Shown here piece after piece: positions 27,701 through 37,655 of a stretch of DNA of 64,000 bases. The translations under genes and the position numbers were made by a program. The stretch spans positions 124,001 through 188,000 of the forward strand of contig NZ_CALWJM010000001.1 of assembly GCF_944381005.1 (NCBI RefSeq), in the 5' to 3' direction. The notes under the pieces are model-generated. The model was not told where the DNA came from, did no database searches, and saw only the letters and a list, made by a program, of their open reading frames with translations. Every line of letters begins with the position of its first letter. The stretch's first letter is position 1. The stretch comes from an uncultured Butyricicoccus sp. (GTDB lineage Bacteria; Bacillota; Clostridia; Oscillospirales; Butyricicoccaceae).

Positions 27701-28168
27701 TCAAATATAGAGTCCATTATTTTCAAGCTCATCAATCAGGTCGCCCAAGATGTCCACATTGTAAGGGGTAATGATAAATGTGCTGTTTGCAACCTTCTTA
27801 ATTTTGCCCTCCTGTGCGTACGCAACGCCGCTGAGAAAATCGACCAATCGGCGCGCAACATCCTTGTTGGTCTGCTCCAGATTGAGCACAACTGTGCGCT
27901 TCTCTTTCAGATGGTCTGCAATCTCTGCTGCGTTTTCAAAACGGTCGGGCTTCACTAGGACGACAGCGAGCTGTGCTGTTGTGTTGATGTTTACCACATT
28001 GTTTCTGCGGTTGGAATCGGCCGACGAAGCCGAGTAAGAGGAAGCCGACTGTGCAGGCTGCTGCTCATCCTCCAAACCCTCATCTCGCTGTACGGGGGTG
28101 AAATCGTCGAAATCCTCTTCCATATCCTCGCCTTTTACCCAGTCGAGAAAGCCCTTAATCGATGCCAT
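27701..28168 (-). CDS. sepF: Cell division protein SepF
   Basis: 155 residues. An N-terminal amphipathic helix (MASIKGFLDWVKG) for membrane binding, an acidic and Ser-rich linker, and the DUF552 core (VVLVKPDRFENAAEIADHL and VVLNLEQTNKDVARRLVDFL) are visible. SepF tethers FtsZ to the membrane and shapes the septum. AAAGGAG upstream; 57 bases separate it from yggS. Confidence 0.95.
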   Translation of the reverse strand: MASIKGFLDWVKGEDMEEDFDDFTPVQRDEGLEDEQQPAQSASSYSASSADSNRRNNVVNINTTAQLAVVLVKPDRFENAAEIADHLKEKRTVVLNLEQTNKDVARRLVDFLSGVAYAQEGKIKKVANSTFIITPYNVDILGDLIDELENNGLYI

Positions 28169-28225
28169 ATTCCAAATCTCCTTTGTGTGGATATCTTAAA
28201 ACTTTTTTGGTCTGCCTGATGAACC

Positions 28226-28948
28226 TCATTGCTGCAAATACGGTCTTGCTCCAAAGATGCCAGTTCCTACGCGAACGATATTTGCACCGCAGGCAATTGC
28301 CTCTTCAAAGTCGGCAGTCATGCCCATAGATAAATAGTCCATAGATACATTATCGTATTTTTTTGCCGATATGTCAACAAATAGTTGTCTCATTTCCGCA
28401 AAATAACGCGAACTTTTATCTGTGCCTGTCGAAATTGGGGGAATTGCCATAAGACCACGAATACGAATTGTTTGCAATGGCGCAAGTGTTTCCAATGCCT
28501 GCGCAAGCGCTTCTGCAAAAAATCCGCTCTTCGCCGCTTCCCTTCCAATGTTCACTTCCAGAAGAATATCTTGGCACAAATTATGCTTTTTTGCCTCTTT
28601 TGCGATACATTCCGCGAGTTTTACCGAACTAACCGACTGAATCAACGAAACCTTTCCCATCAGGTATTTAACCTTGTTGCTTTGCAAGGTTCCAATAAAT
28701 TGCAGGTCTGAACCAGTATACGCCCCCTGCTCATATTTTTCAATCAGCTCTTGTACCCGATTTTCACCGCAAGCAGTCAGGCCGGCGGCAATTGCCGCCC
28801 GCACCCGTTCTGCATCATTCATCTTTGTTGCTGCAACTAACAACACATCCGAAGGATTGCGCCCAGCCGCTCGCGCTGCCTGCGCAATCCGTTCCTGCAC
28901 CGTATGTAGTCGTTCTTCCAGTATTTTGCGCTCTGTCTCTGTCATCAT
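28226..28948 (-). CDS. YggS family pyridoxal-phosphate homeostasis protein
   Basis: 240 residues, a single PLP-binding alanine-racemase-like barrel. The PLP lysine lies in LLVAATKMNDAERV, and GENRVQELIEKYE plus FIGTLQSNKVKYL are characteristic. These proteins keep free PLP and amino/keto acid pools balanced and show no catalytic activity of their own. Its start overlaps the stop of the HlyD-like gene (ATGA). Confidence 0.93.
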   Translation of the reverse strand: MMTETERKILEERLHTVQERIAQAARAAGRNPSDVLLVAATKMNDAERVRAAIAAGLTACGENRVQELIEKYEQGAYTGSDLQFIGTLQSNKVKYLMGKVSLIQSVSSVKLAECIAKEAKKHNLCQDILLEVNIGREAAKSGFFAEALAQALETLAPLQTIRIRGLMAIPPISTGTDKSSRYFAEMRQLFVDISAKKYDNVSMDYLSMGMTADFEEAIACGANIVRVGTGIFGARPYLQQ

Positions 28949-30180
28949 GTAATCACCTTCAAATTATTGGTGCCCGATGGATGGAGAACGATTTGGTCAT
29001 CCATCAATAAATCGTCTCTTGTCGTTCCTTTTTCCACGATATAATAATCTTTTCCGGTATAGATGCGCTGAATTCTTTTGAAGCGCTTGGTATTTCCGGT
29101 CAAAATATATACGCCAGTCTCCTGTTTGTCATTCATTGTAATCGCTGATATCGGTACCCGCAAGCCAGAATAACTGCCAATAACAATATCAACTTTTTGT
29201 TGACGAATGGACACCAGTTCACCGCTGACTATCGCACTTGAAAAGACAACCAGAGATTGTTTTCCCGCATTGTCTGGGTTAATTGCCACGACTTTGGCGT
29301 TTGCATTGGCTGAAATCTGTGAAAATTTCAGCGTCACGCTTTGTCCAACTTTGAGCCTTGCCGCTTCCTCTTGACTGAGCACAGCAGCAAATTCCCAAGA
29401 AAATCCATCGACAACCTTGCCCAGCTTTCCATGCGGTGCAGTAATCTGTTGGCTGGTCAACTGCTCAAACTCTTCCGGCTGCATTCCCTCAACCGCTTCG
29501 GGCGTTAGAATCTCCTCATACCCGTCCACGACTTCGGAAAAATAACCGGAAGCCGGTGCACTGATGGTATTGCTGCGACCATACGCTTTGCCCGCTAAAT
29601 CATTTTTTTCATTTTCCAGCGCAACAATCTGCGATTTTATCGCCGCTACATCGAGCGAAGCAGCATTGCGACGCAGCGATAACTTTCGCAACTCTGTTGC
29701 GGTATCCGCTGCACCTGTCGGCATACCGTCCTCTACTTCGGCGGCTAACTGTTCCATTTGACGCGAAATCTGTTGGTCAGTCTTGGTGGTATCATTGGTG
29801 TAATTGTCTACCGATTGCACCGCCGTGTTGAGCAGGTTCAACTCATCTTCAATTTCTTCCAGCCGTCGGCTGGCATCCATAATGCTCTGGTCTGCATACA
29901 CAATCGCCAGTGCCGCCGAGGCCTGTACCTTTTCGCCGTTTGATACAATATGTTTTACCGTATTGCTGGACGTACCTTCGGCAACCGTTTCATTGCGCAC
30001 AAACCAGCCTTCAGCAGAAATTGCATCATCAACCGTCACATATGCTGCTGCAATGGTTTCTGCGTTGGACGCAAGTGCATTGCGCATCTGTACCGTAAGA
30101 TAAACAACCGCGAAGGCAGAAAGCAATACAATCAGGACATTCGTGGGTGAAACACGACGCCAGAGAGGTTTTTTCTCCAC
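28945..30180 (-). CDS. HlyD-like membrane protein in the division cluster
   Basis: 411 residues. One N-terminal transmembrane helix (about residues 13-31), a beta-rich N-terminal half-domain, a coiled coil around SIMDASRRLEEIEDELNLL, a second helix near residue 190, and a C-terminal beta-barrel region. This is the layout of HlyD/membrane-fusion-type adaptors. No ABC or RND partner is nearby; the neighbours are hfq upstream and yggS-sepF-yggT-divIVA downstream, with a four-base overlap to yggS. A role at the cell envelope or septum is an inference. GTG start with AGGAG upstream. Confidence 0.7.
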   Translation of the reverse strand: MEKKPLWRRVSPTNVLIVLLSAFAVVYLTVQMRNALASNAETIAAAYVTVDDAISAEGWFVRNETVAEGTSSNTVKHIVSNGEKVQASAALAIVYADQSIMDASRRLEEIEDELNLLNTAVQSVDNYTNDTTKTDQQISRQMEQLAAEVEDGMPTGAADTATELRKLSLRRNAASLDVAAIKSQIVALENEKNDLAGKAYGRSNTISAPASGYFSEVVDGYEEILTPEAVEGMQPEEFEQLTSQQITAPHGKLGKVVDGFSWEFAAVLSQEEAARLKVGQSVTLKFSQISANANAKVVAINPDNAGKQSLVVFSSAIVSGELVSIRQQKVDIVIGSYSGLRVPISAITMNDKQETGVYILTGNTKRFKRIQRIYTGKDYYIVEKGTTRDDLLMDDQIVLHPSGTNNLKVIT

Positions 30181-30193
30181 AATCCGAGTCTCC

Positions 30194-30442
30194 TTATTGG
30201 TTCGACGGGCGCTCCTCTCTACGGGTATAGAACTCGACCCGCTGACTAGGAATCATCGTCGAAATCGCATGTTTATAAACCATTTGCTGCTTGCCGTCAC
30301 TCTCCAGAATGACAATGAAGCTGTCAAACCCTCGAATAATGCCGCGCATTTGATAGCCATTCATCAAAATCACTGTAACAACCTGCGCCTGCTGGCGGAC
30401 GACATTCAAAAAAGCATCCTGCAAATTGATATCGTTTCTCAC
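30194..30442 (-). CDS. hfq: RNA chaperone Hfq
   Basis: 82 residues. The Sm1 motif is seen in VVTVILMNGYQMRGIIRGFDSF and the Sm2 motif in YKHAISTMIP. Forms a hexameric ring that binds small RNAs and A/U-rich mRNA. The miaA-hfq order is conserved across bacteria. The start is GTG with GGAGGG upstream. Confidence 0.96.
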   Translation of the reverse strand: MRNDINLQDAFLNVVRQQAQVVTVILMNGYQMRGIIRGFDSFIVILESDGKQQMVYKHAISTMIPSQRVEFYTRREERPSNQ

Positions 30443-30477
30443 AATATATACCCTCCACTATTTGTAAAATTATGGAT

Positions 30478-31419
30478 TCATTGTATACCCTGTGATGCAA
30501 GATAATCTGTCGAACGCTGAAATACCTGTTCAAAATCAGCGGCTGCATCGTAGGTAATCCAATAGATTTCCGGGTCGCGTGCAAGCCAGGTCATTTGCCG
30601 CTTGGCATAATTGCGGGTACGCCGCTTGAGCACCTCAACACACTGTTCCAATGTGCCGTTCCCCGAAAAATAATCGGCAAGTTCTTTGTAGCCAATGGCC
30701 TGTGCCGCCGTACCTACCAATAGCCCCGAACGAAATAGCCGTTCTGCTTCTGCCAGTAATCCTTCTTCTAACATCTGGTCTACTCGTCTGTTAATACGGT
30801 CATACAGCACTTCACGGTCAGATGGACGCAACCCGATTTTTACTGCCTGATATTTTGGCTCTGGGCGCTTGTTCTGCTGATTGAACGCATCCAACGTCAT
30901 ACCAGTCTGTTCAAAAACCTCTAATGCCCGTATAACACGTTTCAGATTATTGGGATGCAACCGTTCGGCCGCAACTGGGTCAACCGCTGCTAATCGAGCA
31001 TGTACTGCTTCATTACCTTGCGTGCGCGCCATCTCCTGGTATTTCTCCCGAACGCTGTGGTCAGTTTCATCCCCCGGAAAGGCACTCCCTTCAATCAAAG
31101 CGTCTAAATATAGGCCGGTTCCACCCACTACAATCGGAATCTTTCCTTGTGCAAGCAATGCTTGTGCACAATCGTCCGCTAGTTCTACATAACGTGCAAC
31201 CGAAAAGGGTTCATCCGGTTGCACAATGTCAATCATATGGTGCGGTACCGCTGCTTGTTCTGCATTGGTCGGCTTTGCCGTTCCAATGTCCATACCACAA
31301 TAAATTTGCATGGAGTCAGAAGAAATAATTTCGGTATGGAGCTGCTGGGCCAACGCGATAGATAGCGCAGTTTTGCCGCTTGCAGTCGGGCCAGTAATAC
31401 AAATCAGTCTATTTTCCAT
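30478..31419 (-). CDS. miaA: tRNA dimethylallyltransferase
   Basis: 313 residues. Adds a dimethylallyl group to A37 of UNN-reading tRNAs; MiaB, encoded upstream in the same run, then methylthiolates the product. The P-loop is ITGPTASGKTALSIALAQ at residues 8-25, followed by SSDSMQIYCGMDIGTAKP. AAGGGG supports the start at 31419. The MutL stop is 10 bases upstream. Confidence 0.96.
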   Translation of the reverse strand: MENRLICITGPTASGKTALSIALAQQLHTEIISSDSMQIYCGMDIGTAKPTNAEQAAVPHHMIDIVQPDEPFSVARYVELADDCAQALLAQGKIPIVVGGTGLYLDALIEGSAFPGDETDHSVREKYQEMARTQGNEAVHARLAAVDPVAAERLHPNNLKRVIRALEVFEQTGMTLDAFNQQNKRPEPKYQAVKIGLRPSDREVLYDRINRRVDQMLEEGLLAEAERLFRSGLLVGTAAQAIGYKELADYFSGNGTLEQCVEVLKRRTRNYAKRQMTWLARDPEIYWITYDAAADFEQVFQRSTDYLASQGIQ

Positions 31420-31429
31420 TACATTCCCC

Positions 31430-33580
31430 TTATGAGCTGACACGCTTAAACATTTTGTCCAGTTCATATTTTGTCAGGCGTACCGTTACCGGCCGCCCAT
31501 GTGGACAACTTACAATATCCGGGTCACCCAACACCCGATTGCATAGTTTTTGCATTTCAGTAAGAGATGTGACCATACCTGCTTTGACTGCCGCTTTACA
31601 GGCAACGGTATGGAAAAAATCATCAATACAGTCAGGTTCTGGCGTGCGGTTGTTTATCAGCTTATCGGCCATTTCACTCAACACCGCATCTACATCTGCG
31701 CTATCTAGGCAGGCTGGGATGGCACGCACGGTAAAACAGTTTTGTCCGAATGGCTCCAATTCAAAGCCGATTGCCCGAATACGGTCTAGTTGCTTGCTTA
31801 ATGCTGCATATTCGGTTGCCGTCATCTCAACAACACTTGGCAACAATTCTTGCTGGTCAATCTGTACGCTGCTGCGCAACTGATTAAACAGCATCCGTTC
31901 ATGTGCTGCATGTTTATCAATCAGCAACAAACCATCCTCATCTTCTGCCACAATGTAAGTGCGGAATGCTTCTCCTAAAACGTGGGCGCGGTGAGCCGGC
32001 ACCACAGGTTCTCCGACTGTCTCAACCTCTGAAACACTTGGTTCAATAGCAGGCATATTTTCTTGCGCTGCTTGACTGTACTTTTCCAGCCCGATTGGTT
32101 CAGGTGTTTCCATCTGTTCGTTTTTCTCTTCCGCTGTCTCAAGCTGCGGTTCTTGGTACAGCTCTTTTAGCGCATCTTCCGGTATGGACAGCTTGGGCAA
32201 ATAATCCCAGTCTAAATCCTCTGCATCATCGGCATCAATATACGGTTTTTTGGGCAAAGTCGTATGCACCTTGACCGTTTTCCCCATCATCTGATAGGTG
32301 TCCTGCACCTGATATTTGTTATCCTGTGGCTTGGATGTCTGCTGTGAAACTTGATGCAGCGGCATATTTCCGGCTGGTGCTGTGCTGGAGTGTATTTTAA
32401 CCGTTTGCCCCATCACGCGGCAGGTATCCCGCACAGGATAGCGTTCCTCGGTATGGGATGCCTTCTTTTCTTCTATCTTTATTGCGGCATCGGCAACCGG
32501 CATAGTCATATGCTGCTGCTCGGCCGTCAAACGGTCTTCTTTGGGTGCAGGTTTATGTTCCGTAGCTGCTTTGATTTGTGGGATGTTGTCATCCTGCTCC
32601 AAGGCGTTTTTGCACGCCACATATACCACATCGAATACTGCCTTTTCCTGCGCAAACTTTACTTCGGTCTTTGCCGGATGCACATTGACATCGACCGCAT
32701 GAAGCGGAATTGTCAAAAAAAGTGCTCCTGATGGATATTTCCCTGTCAGAATCCGATTTCGATAGGCTTCTTCCATCGCCGCCTGCATGACACGCGACTT
32801 AACATACCGCCCATTGACAAAAAAGTGCTGCATGGAACGGTTTGGCCGCACCGCATGGGCTTTGGTGATATATCCCCAAGCCGATAATCCATCCTGCGAA
32901 AATGGCTTGACTTCCAATAGATTCGCGGTCATTTCCTTGCCAAACACCGAAAATATTGGTGCAATGAGTTTGCCGTTTCCCGGTGTGGCAAAAATCTGTT
33001 TGCCATCCCGAATCATGGTGAATGCAATTTCGGGATGAGACATCGCTGCATGTTGTACCACACTTACAACGTAGCCCGCTTCGGTAAAATCCTTGCGCAA
33101 AAACTTCATGCGCGCCGGCGTATTATAAAACAGGTCACGAACAATCATTGTGGTGCCATCTGGGCATCCTACTTCTTCGTTCACCTCAATCACACCGGCT
33201 TCCAAATGTAAATGGGTGCCTGCAAGCATATCTTTTTGCTTAGTAAACAAATCAATGCGGGACACCGATGCGATAGCCGCCAGTGCTTCGCCACGGAAAC
33301 CCAACGTGCCAATGGCCGCAAGGTCATCTTGCGTGCGCAGCTTGCTGGTTGCGTGCCGCCGAAATGCAATCGGCGCGTCATCTCGTTCCATACCACATCC
33401 ATTATCTGCAATGCGCAGATACGAGATACCACCATGTTGAATTTCAACCGTAATCTGGCTGGACTGTGCGTCAATCGCATTTTCAATCAATTCCTTCGCC
33501 ACCGATGCCGGACGTTCAACCACCTCACCGGCTGCAATCAAGTCGGCTAGATGGTCGGACAATTCGTGAATGATTGGCAT
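31430..33580 (-). CDS. mutL: DNA mismatch repair protein MutL
   Basis: 716 residues. The GHKL ATPase domain shows IAAGEVVERPASVAKELIEN, DNGCGM and GTLGFRGEALAAIASVS. The C-terminal dimerisation/endonuclease domain contains DKHAAHERMLFNQL in place of the usual DQHAxxE motif, ACKAAVKAG and SCPHGRPVTVRL, so nicking activity is likely. The linker (about 335-540) is long and holds two copies of a YxVxDTxxxMGxTVKxH motif (residues 381-399 and 423-441). It follows mutS after 22 bases. Confidence 0.95.
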   Translation of the reverse strand: MPIIHELSDHLADLIAAGEVVERPASVAKELIENAIDAQSSQITVEIQHGGISYLRIADNGCGMERDDAPIAFRRHATSKLRTQDDLAAIGTLGFRGEALAAIASVSRIDLFTKQKDMLAGTHLHLEAGVIEVNEEVGCPDGTTMIVRDLFYNTPARMKFLRKDFTEAGYVVSVVQHAAMSHPEIAFTMIRDGKQIFATPGNGKLIAPIFSVFGKEMTANLLEVKPFSQDGLSAWGYITKAHAVRPNRSMQHFFVNGRYVKSRVMQAAMEEAYRNRILTGKYPSGALFLTIPLHAVDVNVHPAKTEVKFAQEKAVFDVVYVACKNALEQDDNIPQIKAATEHKPAPKEDRLTAEQQHMTMPVADAAIKIEEKKASHTEERYPVRDTCRVMGQTVKIHSSTAPAGNMPLHQVSQQTSKPQDNKYQVQDTYQMMGKTVKVHTTLPKKPYIDADDAEDLDWDYLPKLSIPEDALKELYQEPQLETAEEKNEQMETPEPIGLEKYSQAAQENMPAIEPSVSEVETVGEPVVPAHRAHVLGEAFRTYIVAEDEDGLLLIDKHAAHERMLFNQLRSSVQIDQQELLPSVVEMTATEYAALSKQLDRIRAIGFELEPFGQNCFTVRAIPACLDSADVDAVLSEMADKLINNRTPEPDCIDDFFHTVACKAAVKAGMVTSLTEMQKLCNRVLGDPDIVSCPHGRPVTVRLTKYELDKMFKRVSS

Positions 33581-33602
33581 AAGTCAAACCTCCTTTCTCT
33601 GT

Positions 33603-36194
33603 TCAGGACAGCATTTTTTTGAGTTCATATAGTGCGGTCATGGCTTCAATTGGTGTCATTGTCTCTATTTGCAGACCGCGCAAGCGCTCTGCAACAGCAT
33701 TTGTACCCAAATCCAGCATGGAAATTTGCTCACTTGGCGGCTCTGCAACTTCGCGTACCTCGGCGCGCGGTACATTGGATTCCAAATCGGATAAAATCGC
33801 CTTGGCACGTTTAATGACTGCATTCGGAACGCCAGCCAGTTTGGCAACCTCAATACCATAACTATCATCCGCACCGCCGCGCACAATCTTGCGCAAAAAC
33901 GTGATATCATCCCCGCGCTTTTTGACTGCGATGTTATAGTTTTTAACACCATCCACCAAATCTTCCAGCGCGGTTAACTCATGGTAATGCGTAGCAAACA
34001 GCGTGCGCGCACCAAGGCGCTTCTTGTCTGCCACATATTCCACCACCGCGCGTGCAATCGACATGCCATCATAAGTTGACGTGCCGCGCCCAATCTCATC
34101 TAAAATCACAAGACTGTTGCGGGTTGCTCCACGCAGAATATCGGCCACTTCGCTCATCTCCACCATAAAGGTAGATTGTCCGCTGGCCAAGTCATCCGAC
34201 GCACCCACGCGCGTGAAAATGCGGTCAACAATGCCAATACGCGCCGATGATGCCGGAACAAACGAACCCATCTGTGCTAAAATGGTAATCAATGCCACCT
34301 GTCGCATATAGGTCGATTTACCTGCCATATTCGGCCCAGTCAAAATGGCAACACGATTGCTATCCTCATCCAGCAAGGTGTCATTTGGAATAAACAACTG
34401 GTCTGACAGCACCTTTTCAACCACCGGATGCCGTCCATCCCGGATTTCAATATGCCCGGAAAGGTCAACCTCCGGACACACATAATGATTATCTGCCGCC
34501 AAATCACCCAGAGCGGTCAAAACATCCAAATGGGATAATGCGTGCGCTGTGCGCTGGATGCGGTGAACCTGACTGGCGACATGTTCGCGTATTTCACAGA
34601 ATAAGTCATATTCCAGCGCGGTCAAGCGTTCCTGTGCCCCCAGCACTTGTCCTTCTAACTGTTTCAGCTCTTCAGTAATGTAGCGCTCACAGTTTGCCAA
34701 GGTCTGCTTGCGAATATAATGTTTGGGCACTGCGTCCAGATTGGTCTTTGTTACCTCTAAATAGTATCCAAATACACGATTATATCCAATTTTCAGCGTC
34801 TTAATGCCAGTTGCCTCGCGCTCACGCTGCTCGATTTCGACCAACTTTCCGCGGCCTCCAGTTGCCAGTTCGCGCAGTTCATCTACTTCCTGCCGATATC
34901 CCGCACGAATCAAACCACCTTCTCGCACCGAGACTGGTGGTTCGTCTACGATAGCCGAAGCCACCAACGACACAATATCATGAAGTGGGTCTAGTCGGCT
35001 GTTCAATTCACACAGCAATGGCACATCTATTTGCTCCAATAATTCCTTGACTTTGGGTAAATGCTCCAGTGAGGTTTGCAGTGCTCTGAGGTCGCGGCAA
35101 TTCGCCGTTCCATACACCACGCGGCTAATCAAACGTTCTACATCGAACATTTGCCGCAGTTCATCGCCTAGATTAGAACGAAGTATGGGGTCATCGCACA
35201 GTGCACCCACGGCGGCCTGCCGTTTTTGAATGTGCAGCGGATTGAGCAGCGGCTTTTCTAACCACTGACGAATCATGCGCGAACCCATTGCCGTTTTGGT
35301 TCGGTCAATGACCGATAACAGCGAACCTTTTTTCTCTTTGGTACGCATGGTTTCGCACAACTCTAAATTGCGTCGCGCAGTCAAATCCAGCTCCATATAC
35401 TGTCCATGGGTATATACATACAGCGTATTCAAACTGCCCAAGCTGCTTTTTTGTGTCTCCTCCAAATAGGATAACAACCCACCCAGCGCACATAACAGAA
35501 TCGGCTCTCGGTCTAGTCCATTCTTCTCTATAACCGACACGCCAAAGCAGGAAATAACAGCCTGCTGTGCCGTATCCAAAGCAAATGCCTGTTCAGACAG
35601 TGGTGAAAAAATCGACTCTATTCGCTCTTTCAAAAAGTCCTGAAGAGCAAAATCCCCGGTTGCCTGACCACCCAGCAATGTTTCACGCGGTAAAAAACGG
35701 CTGATTTCGCTCAATAGTGCCCCTGCTGATTTGGTAATGGTAGCATAGACTTCACCGGTTGAAATATCAGCAAAGCATACACCGCTGTTTTGTTCACCAG
35801 TATAAATACAACACAAAAAATTATTGCGGTTTTCATCCAGCATGGATGCTTCAATCACCGTACCCGGTGTGACCATGCGCACGATATCGCGCTTGACCAA
35901 GCCTTTGGTCGTCTTGGGGTCTTCGACCTGCTCACAAATCGCAACCTTATACCCCTTTCGCACCAGACGACCGATATAACTTTCACTCGCGTGATAGGGT
36001 ACCCCACACATTGGCGCACGCTTCTCCTGACCGCAATCGCGACCAGTCAAAGTCAATTCCAACTCACGCGAAGCCAAAATCGCGTCATCATAAAACATTT
36101 CATAAAAATCGCCCAAGCGATAAAACAAAATTGAATCGCGGCACTTTTGCTTGATTTCAAAGTACTGCTTCATCATGGGAGTCAGTTCAGCCAT
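33603..36194 (-). CDS. mutS: DNA mismatch repair protein MutS
   Basis: 863 residues, full length. The mismatch-probing Phe-x-Glu is in LGDFYEMFYDDA, the Walker A motif is LTGPNMAGKSTYMRQVALI, and EIGRGTSTYDGMSIA is Walker B/signature. The C-terminal LDLG/MTPIEAMTALYELKK tail is typical of MutS1. AAGGA upstream of the ATG. Partner MutL is directly downstream. Confidence 0.97.
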   Translation of the reverse strand: MAELTPMMKQYFEIKQKCRDSILFYRLGDFYEMFYDDAILASRELELTLTGRDCGQEKRAPMCGVPYHASESYIGRLVRKGYKVAICEQVEDPKTTKGLVKRDIVRMVTPGTVIEASMLDENRNNFLCCIYTGEQNSGVCFADISTGEVYATITKSAGALLSEISRFLPRETLLGGQATGDFALQDFLKERIESIFSPLSEQAFALDTAQQAVISCFGVSVIEKNGLDREPILLCALGGLLSYLEETQKSSLGSLNTLYVYTHGQYMELDLTARRNLELCETMRTKEKKGSLLSVIDRTKTAMGSRMIRQWLEKPLLNPLHIQKRQAAVGALCDDPILRSNLGDELRQMFDVERLISRVVYGTANCRDLRALQTSLEHLPKVKELLEQIDVPLLCELNSRLDPLHDIVSLVASAIVDEPPVSVREGGLIRAGYRQEVDELRELATGGRGKLVEIEQREREATGIKTLKIGYNRVFGYYLEVTKTNLDAVPKHYIRKQTLANCERYITEELKQLEGQVLGAQERLTALEYDLFCEIREHVASQVHRIQRTAHALSHLDVLTALGDLAADNHYVCPEVDLSGHIEIRDGRHPVVEKVLSDQLFIPNDTLLDEDSNRVAILTGPNMAGKSTYMRQVALITILAQMGSFVPASSARIGIVDRIFTRVGASDDLASGQSTFMVEMSEVADILRGATRNSLVILDEIGRGTSTYDGMSIARAVVEYVADKKRLGARTLFATHYHELTALEDLVDGVKNYNIAVKKRGDDITFLRKIVRGGADDSYGIEVAKLAGVPNAVIKRAKAILSDLESNVPRAEVREVAEPPSEQISMLDLGTNAVAERLRGLQIETMTPIEAMTALYELKKMLS

Positions 36195-36215
36195 GTCTTT
36201 CCTTCTTTTCTCCCC

Positions 36216-37637
36216 TCACACGCTTCGCCCAAACAGGCAGCGCAGCGAAGTTTTCTCAATCCGAACCTGTGCAAATTCACCGATTTTTAGTCCATCCCCT
36301 GCACAGCACACCAGCAAACCACCTTCGGTGCGCGCAGTCAATGGATATTCGGTGCCCTTGCTTGTGCCATCTACCAGCACGCGCAGACATTTGCCTGCAT
36401 ACGCATCTTGACGCGCCTGCACCCGTTCATCCTGTGTGCGCAGCAAACGTTCAAACCGTTCTTGCTTGACCTCATGTGGGGTATCGTCTGGCATGGAAGC
36501 CGCAGGCGTACCGCTACGCTTAGAATACAGGAAGGTATACAGCATATCAAATCCAATTTCATCTACCAATGCGCGGGTTTGTTCAAAATCCTGCTCGGTT
36601 TCGCCGGGGAATCCCACAATGATATCACTCGACAGCGTTAAATCGGGCATCTTGTCCCGCGCATAAGCAATCAGTTCCCGATAGTGTGCGGCGGTGTATC
36701 CCCGGTTCATACGCTTTAGTATTGCGTCACTGCCCGACTGGAACGGCAAATGCAGTTGTTTTGCCACCTTGTCACAGGCTGCCATTGTGTCAAAGAGCTT
36801 GTGCGAAGCATCTTTTGGGTGACTGGTCATAAACCGAAGCAGAAAATCACCCGGTACTGCGTTCAGTCGTACCAGCAAATCAGAAAAATCAATTGGGGTG
36901 TCCAAATCTTTACCATAAGAATTGACGTTCTGCCCCAAAAGCGTGATATCCTTGTACCCTTCGGCTACGAGCTGCTCCAGTTCGTGCACAATCTGTTGCG
37001 GGTCGCGGCTGCGTTCCCGACCGCGCACATAAGGCACGATACAGTAAGTACAGAAATTATTGCACCCGTACATAATGGATAACCATGCTTTCGTGCCGCC
37101 GTCGCGCAGAACCGGCAACCCCTCTGCGATATAGCCCGCCGCGTCACCACTGGTATCAAATACACGCTTGTCTCCAGTCAACCGGCGATACAGCAGTTCA
37201 GGAAAACGCCAAAGGGCATGGGTACCGAATACAACATCTACTTGTGGGTAACTCTTTTTGATTTTTTCCGGTATGTGCTCTTGCTGCACCATGCAGCCGC
37301 ACAGACAAATTGTGACATCCGGACGCGCTTTTTTAAGGTGCGAAAGCGCACCCACGTTGCCCAATGCACGGCTCTCGGCGTGTTCCCGCACGGCACAGGT
37401 ATTGATAACAATGACATCGGCTTGCTGTGCGCTCTCTGCCTTTTCATACCCCATTTCGTCCAACATACCAGCAATGCGCTGGGTGTCCGCTTCGTTTTGC
37501 TGACAGCCAAACGTCTGTGTAAAGGCGCGCAGTTTATGACCGCACACCTCTGCTTTTTGGGCGTTCATTCGCGCGATGAACTGCATATATTCATATTGAT
37601 GGGCAATCTGTTCTTGGGATACAACGGTTTTTTGCAT
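36216..37637 (-). CDS. miaB: tRNA-2-methylthio-N6-dimethylallyladenosine synthase
   Basis: 473 residues. An N-terminal UPF0004 domain with three cluster cysteines (TFGCQQNEADTQRI and others), the radical SAM motif CNNFCTYCIVPYVRGRE, and a C-terminal TRAM RNA-binding domain. It methylthiolates i6A37 made by MiaA. The long N-terminal extension of about 55 residues is usual for Firmicute MiaB. miaB-mutS-mutL-miaA is a well-known clostridial arrangement. Confidence 0.95.
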   Translation of the reverse strand: MQKTVVSQEQIAHQYEYMQFIARMNAQKAEVCGHKLRAFTQTFGCQQNEADTQRIAGMLDEMGYEKAESAQQADVIVINTCAVREHAESRALGNVGALSHLKKARPDVTICLCGCMVQQEHIPEKIKKSYPQVDVVFGTHALWRFPELLYRRLTGDKRVFDTSGDAAGYIAEGLPVLRDGGTKAWLSIMYGCNNFCTYCIVPYVRGRERSRDPQQIVHELEQLVAEGYKDITLLGQNVNSYGKDLDTPIDFSDLLVRLNAVPGDFLLRFMTSHPKDASHKLFDTMAACDKVAKQLHLPFQSGSDAILKRMNRGYTAAHYRELIAYARDKMPDLTLSSDIIVGFPGETEQDFEQTRALVDEIGFDMLYTFLYSKRSGTPAASMPDDTPHEVKQERFERLLRTQDERVQARQDAYAGKCLRVLVDGTSKGTEYPLTARTEGGLLVCCAGDGLKIGEFAQVRIEKTSLRCLFGRSV

Positions 37638-37655
37638 GTTCTTTCCTTTCCGAAA

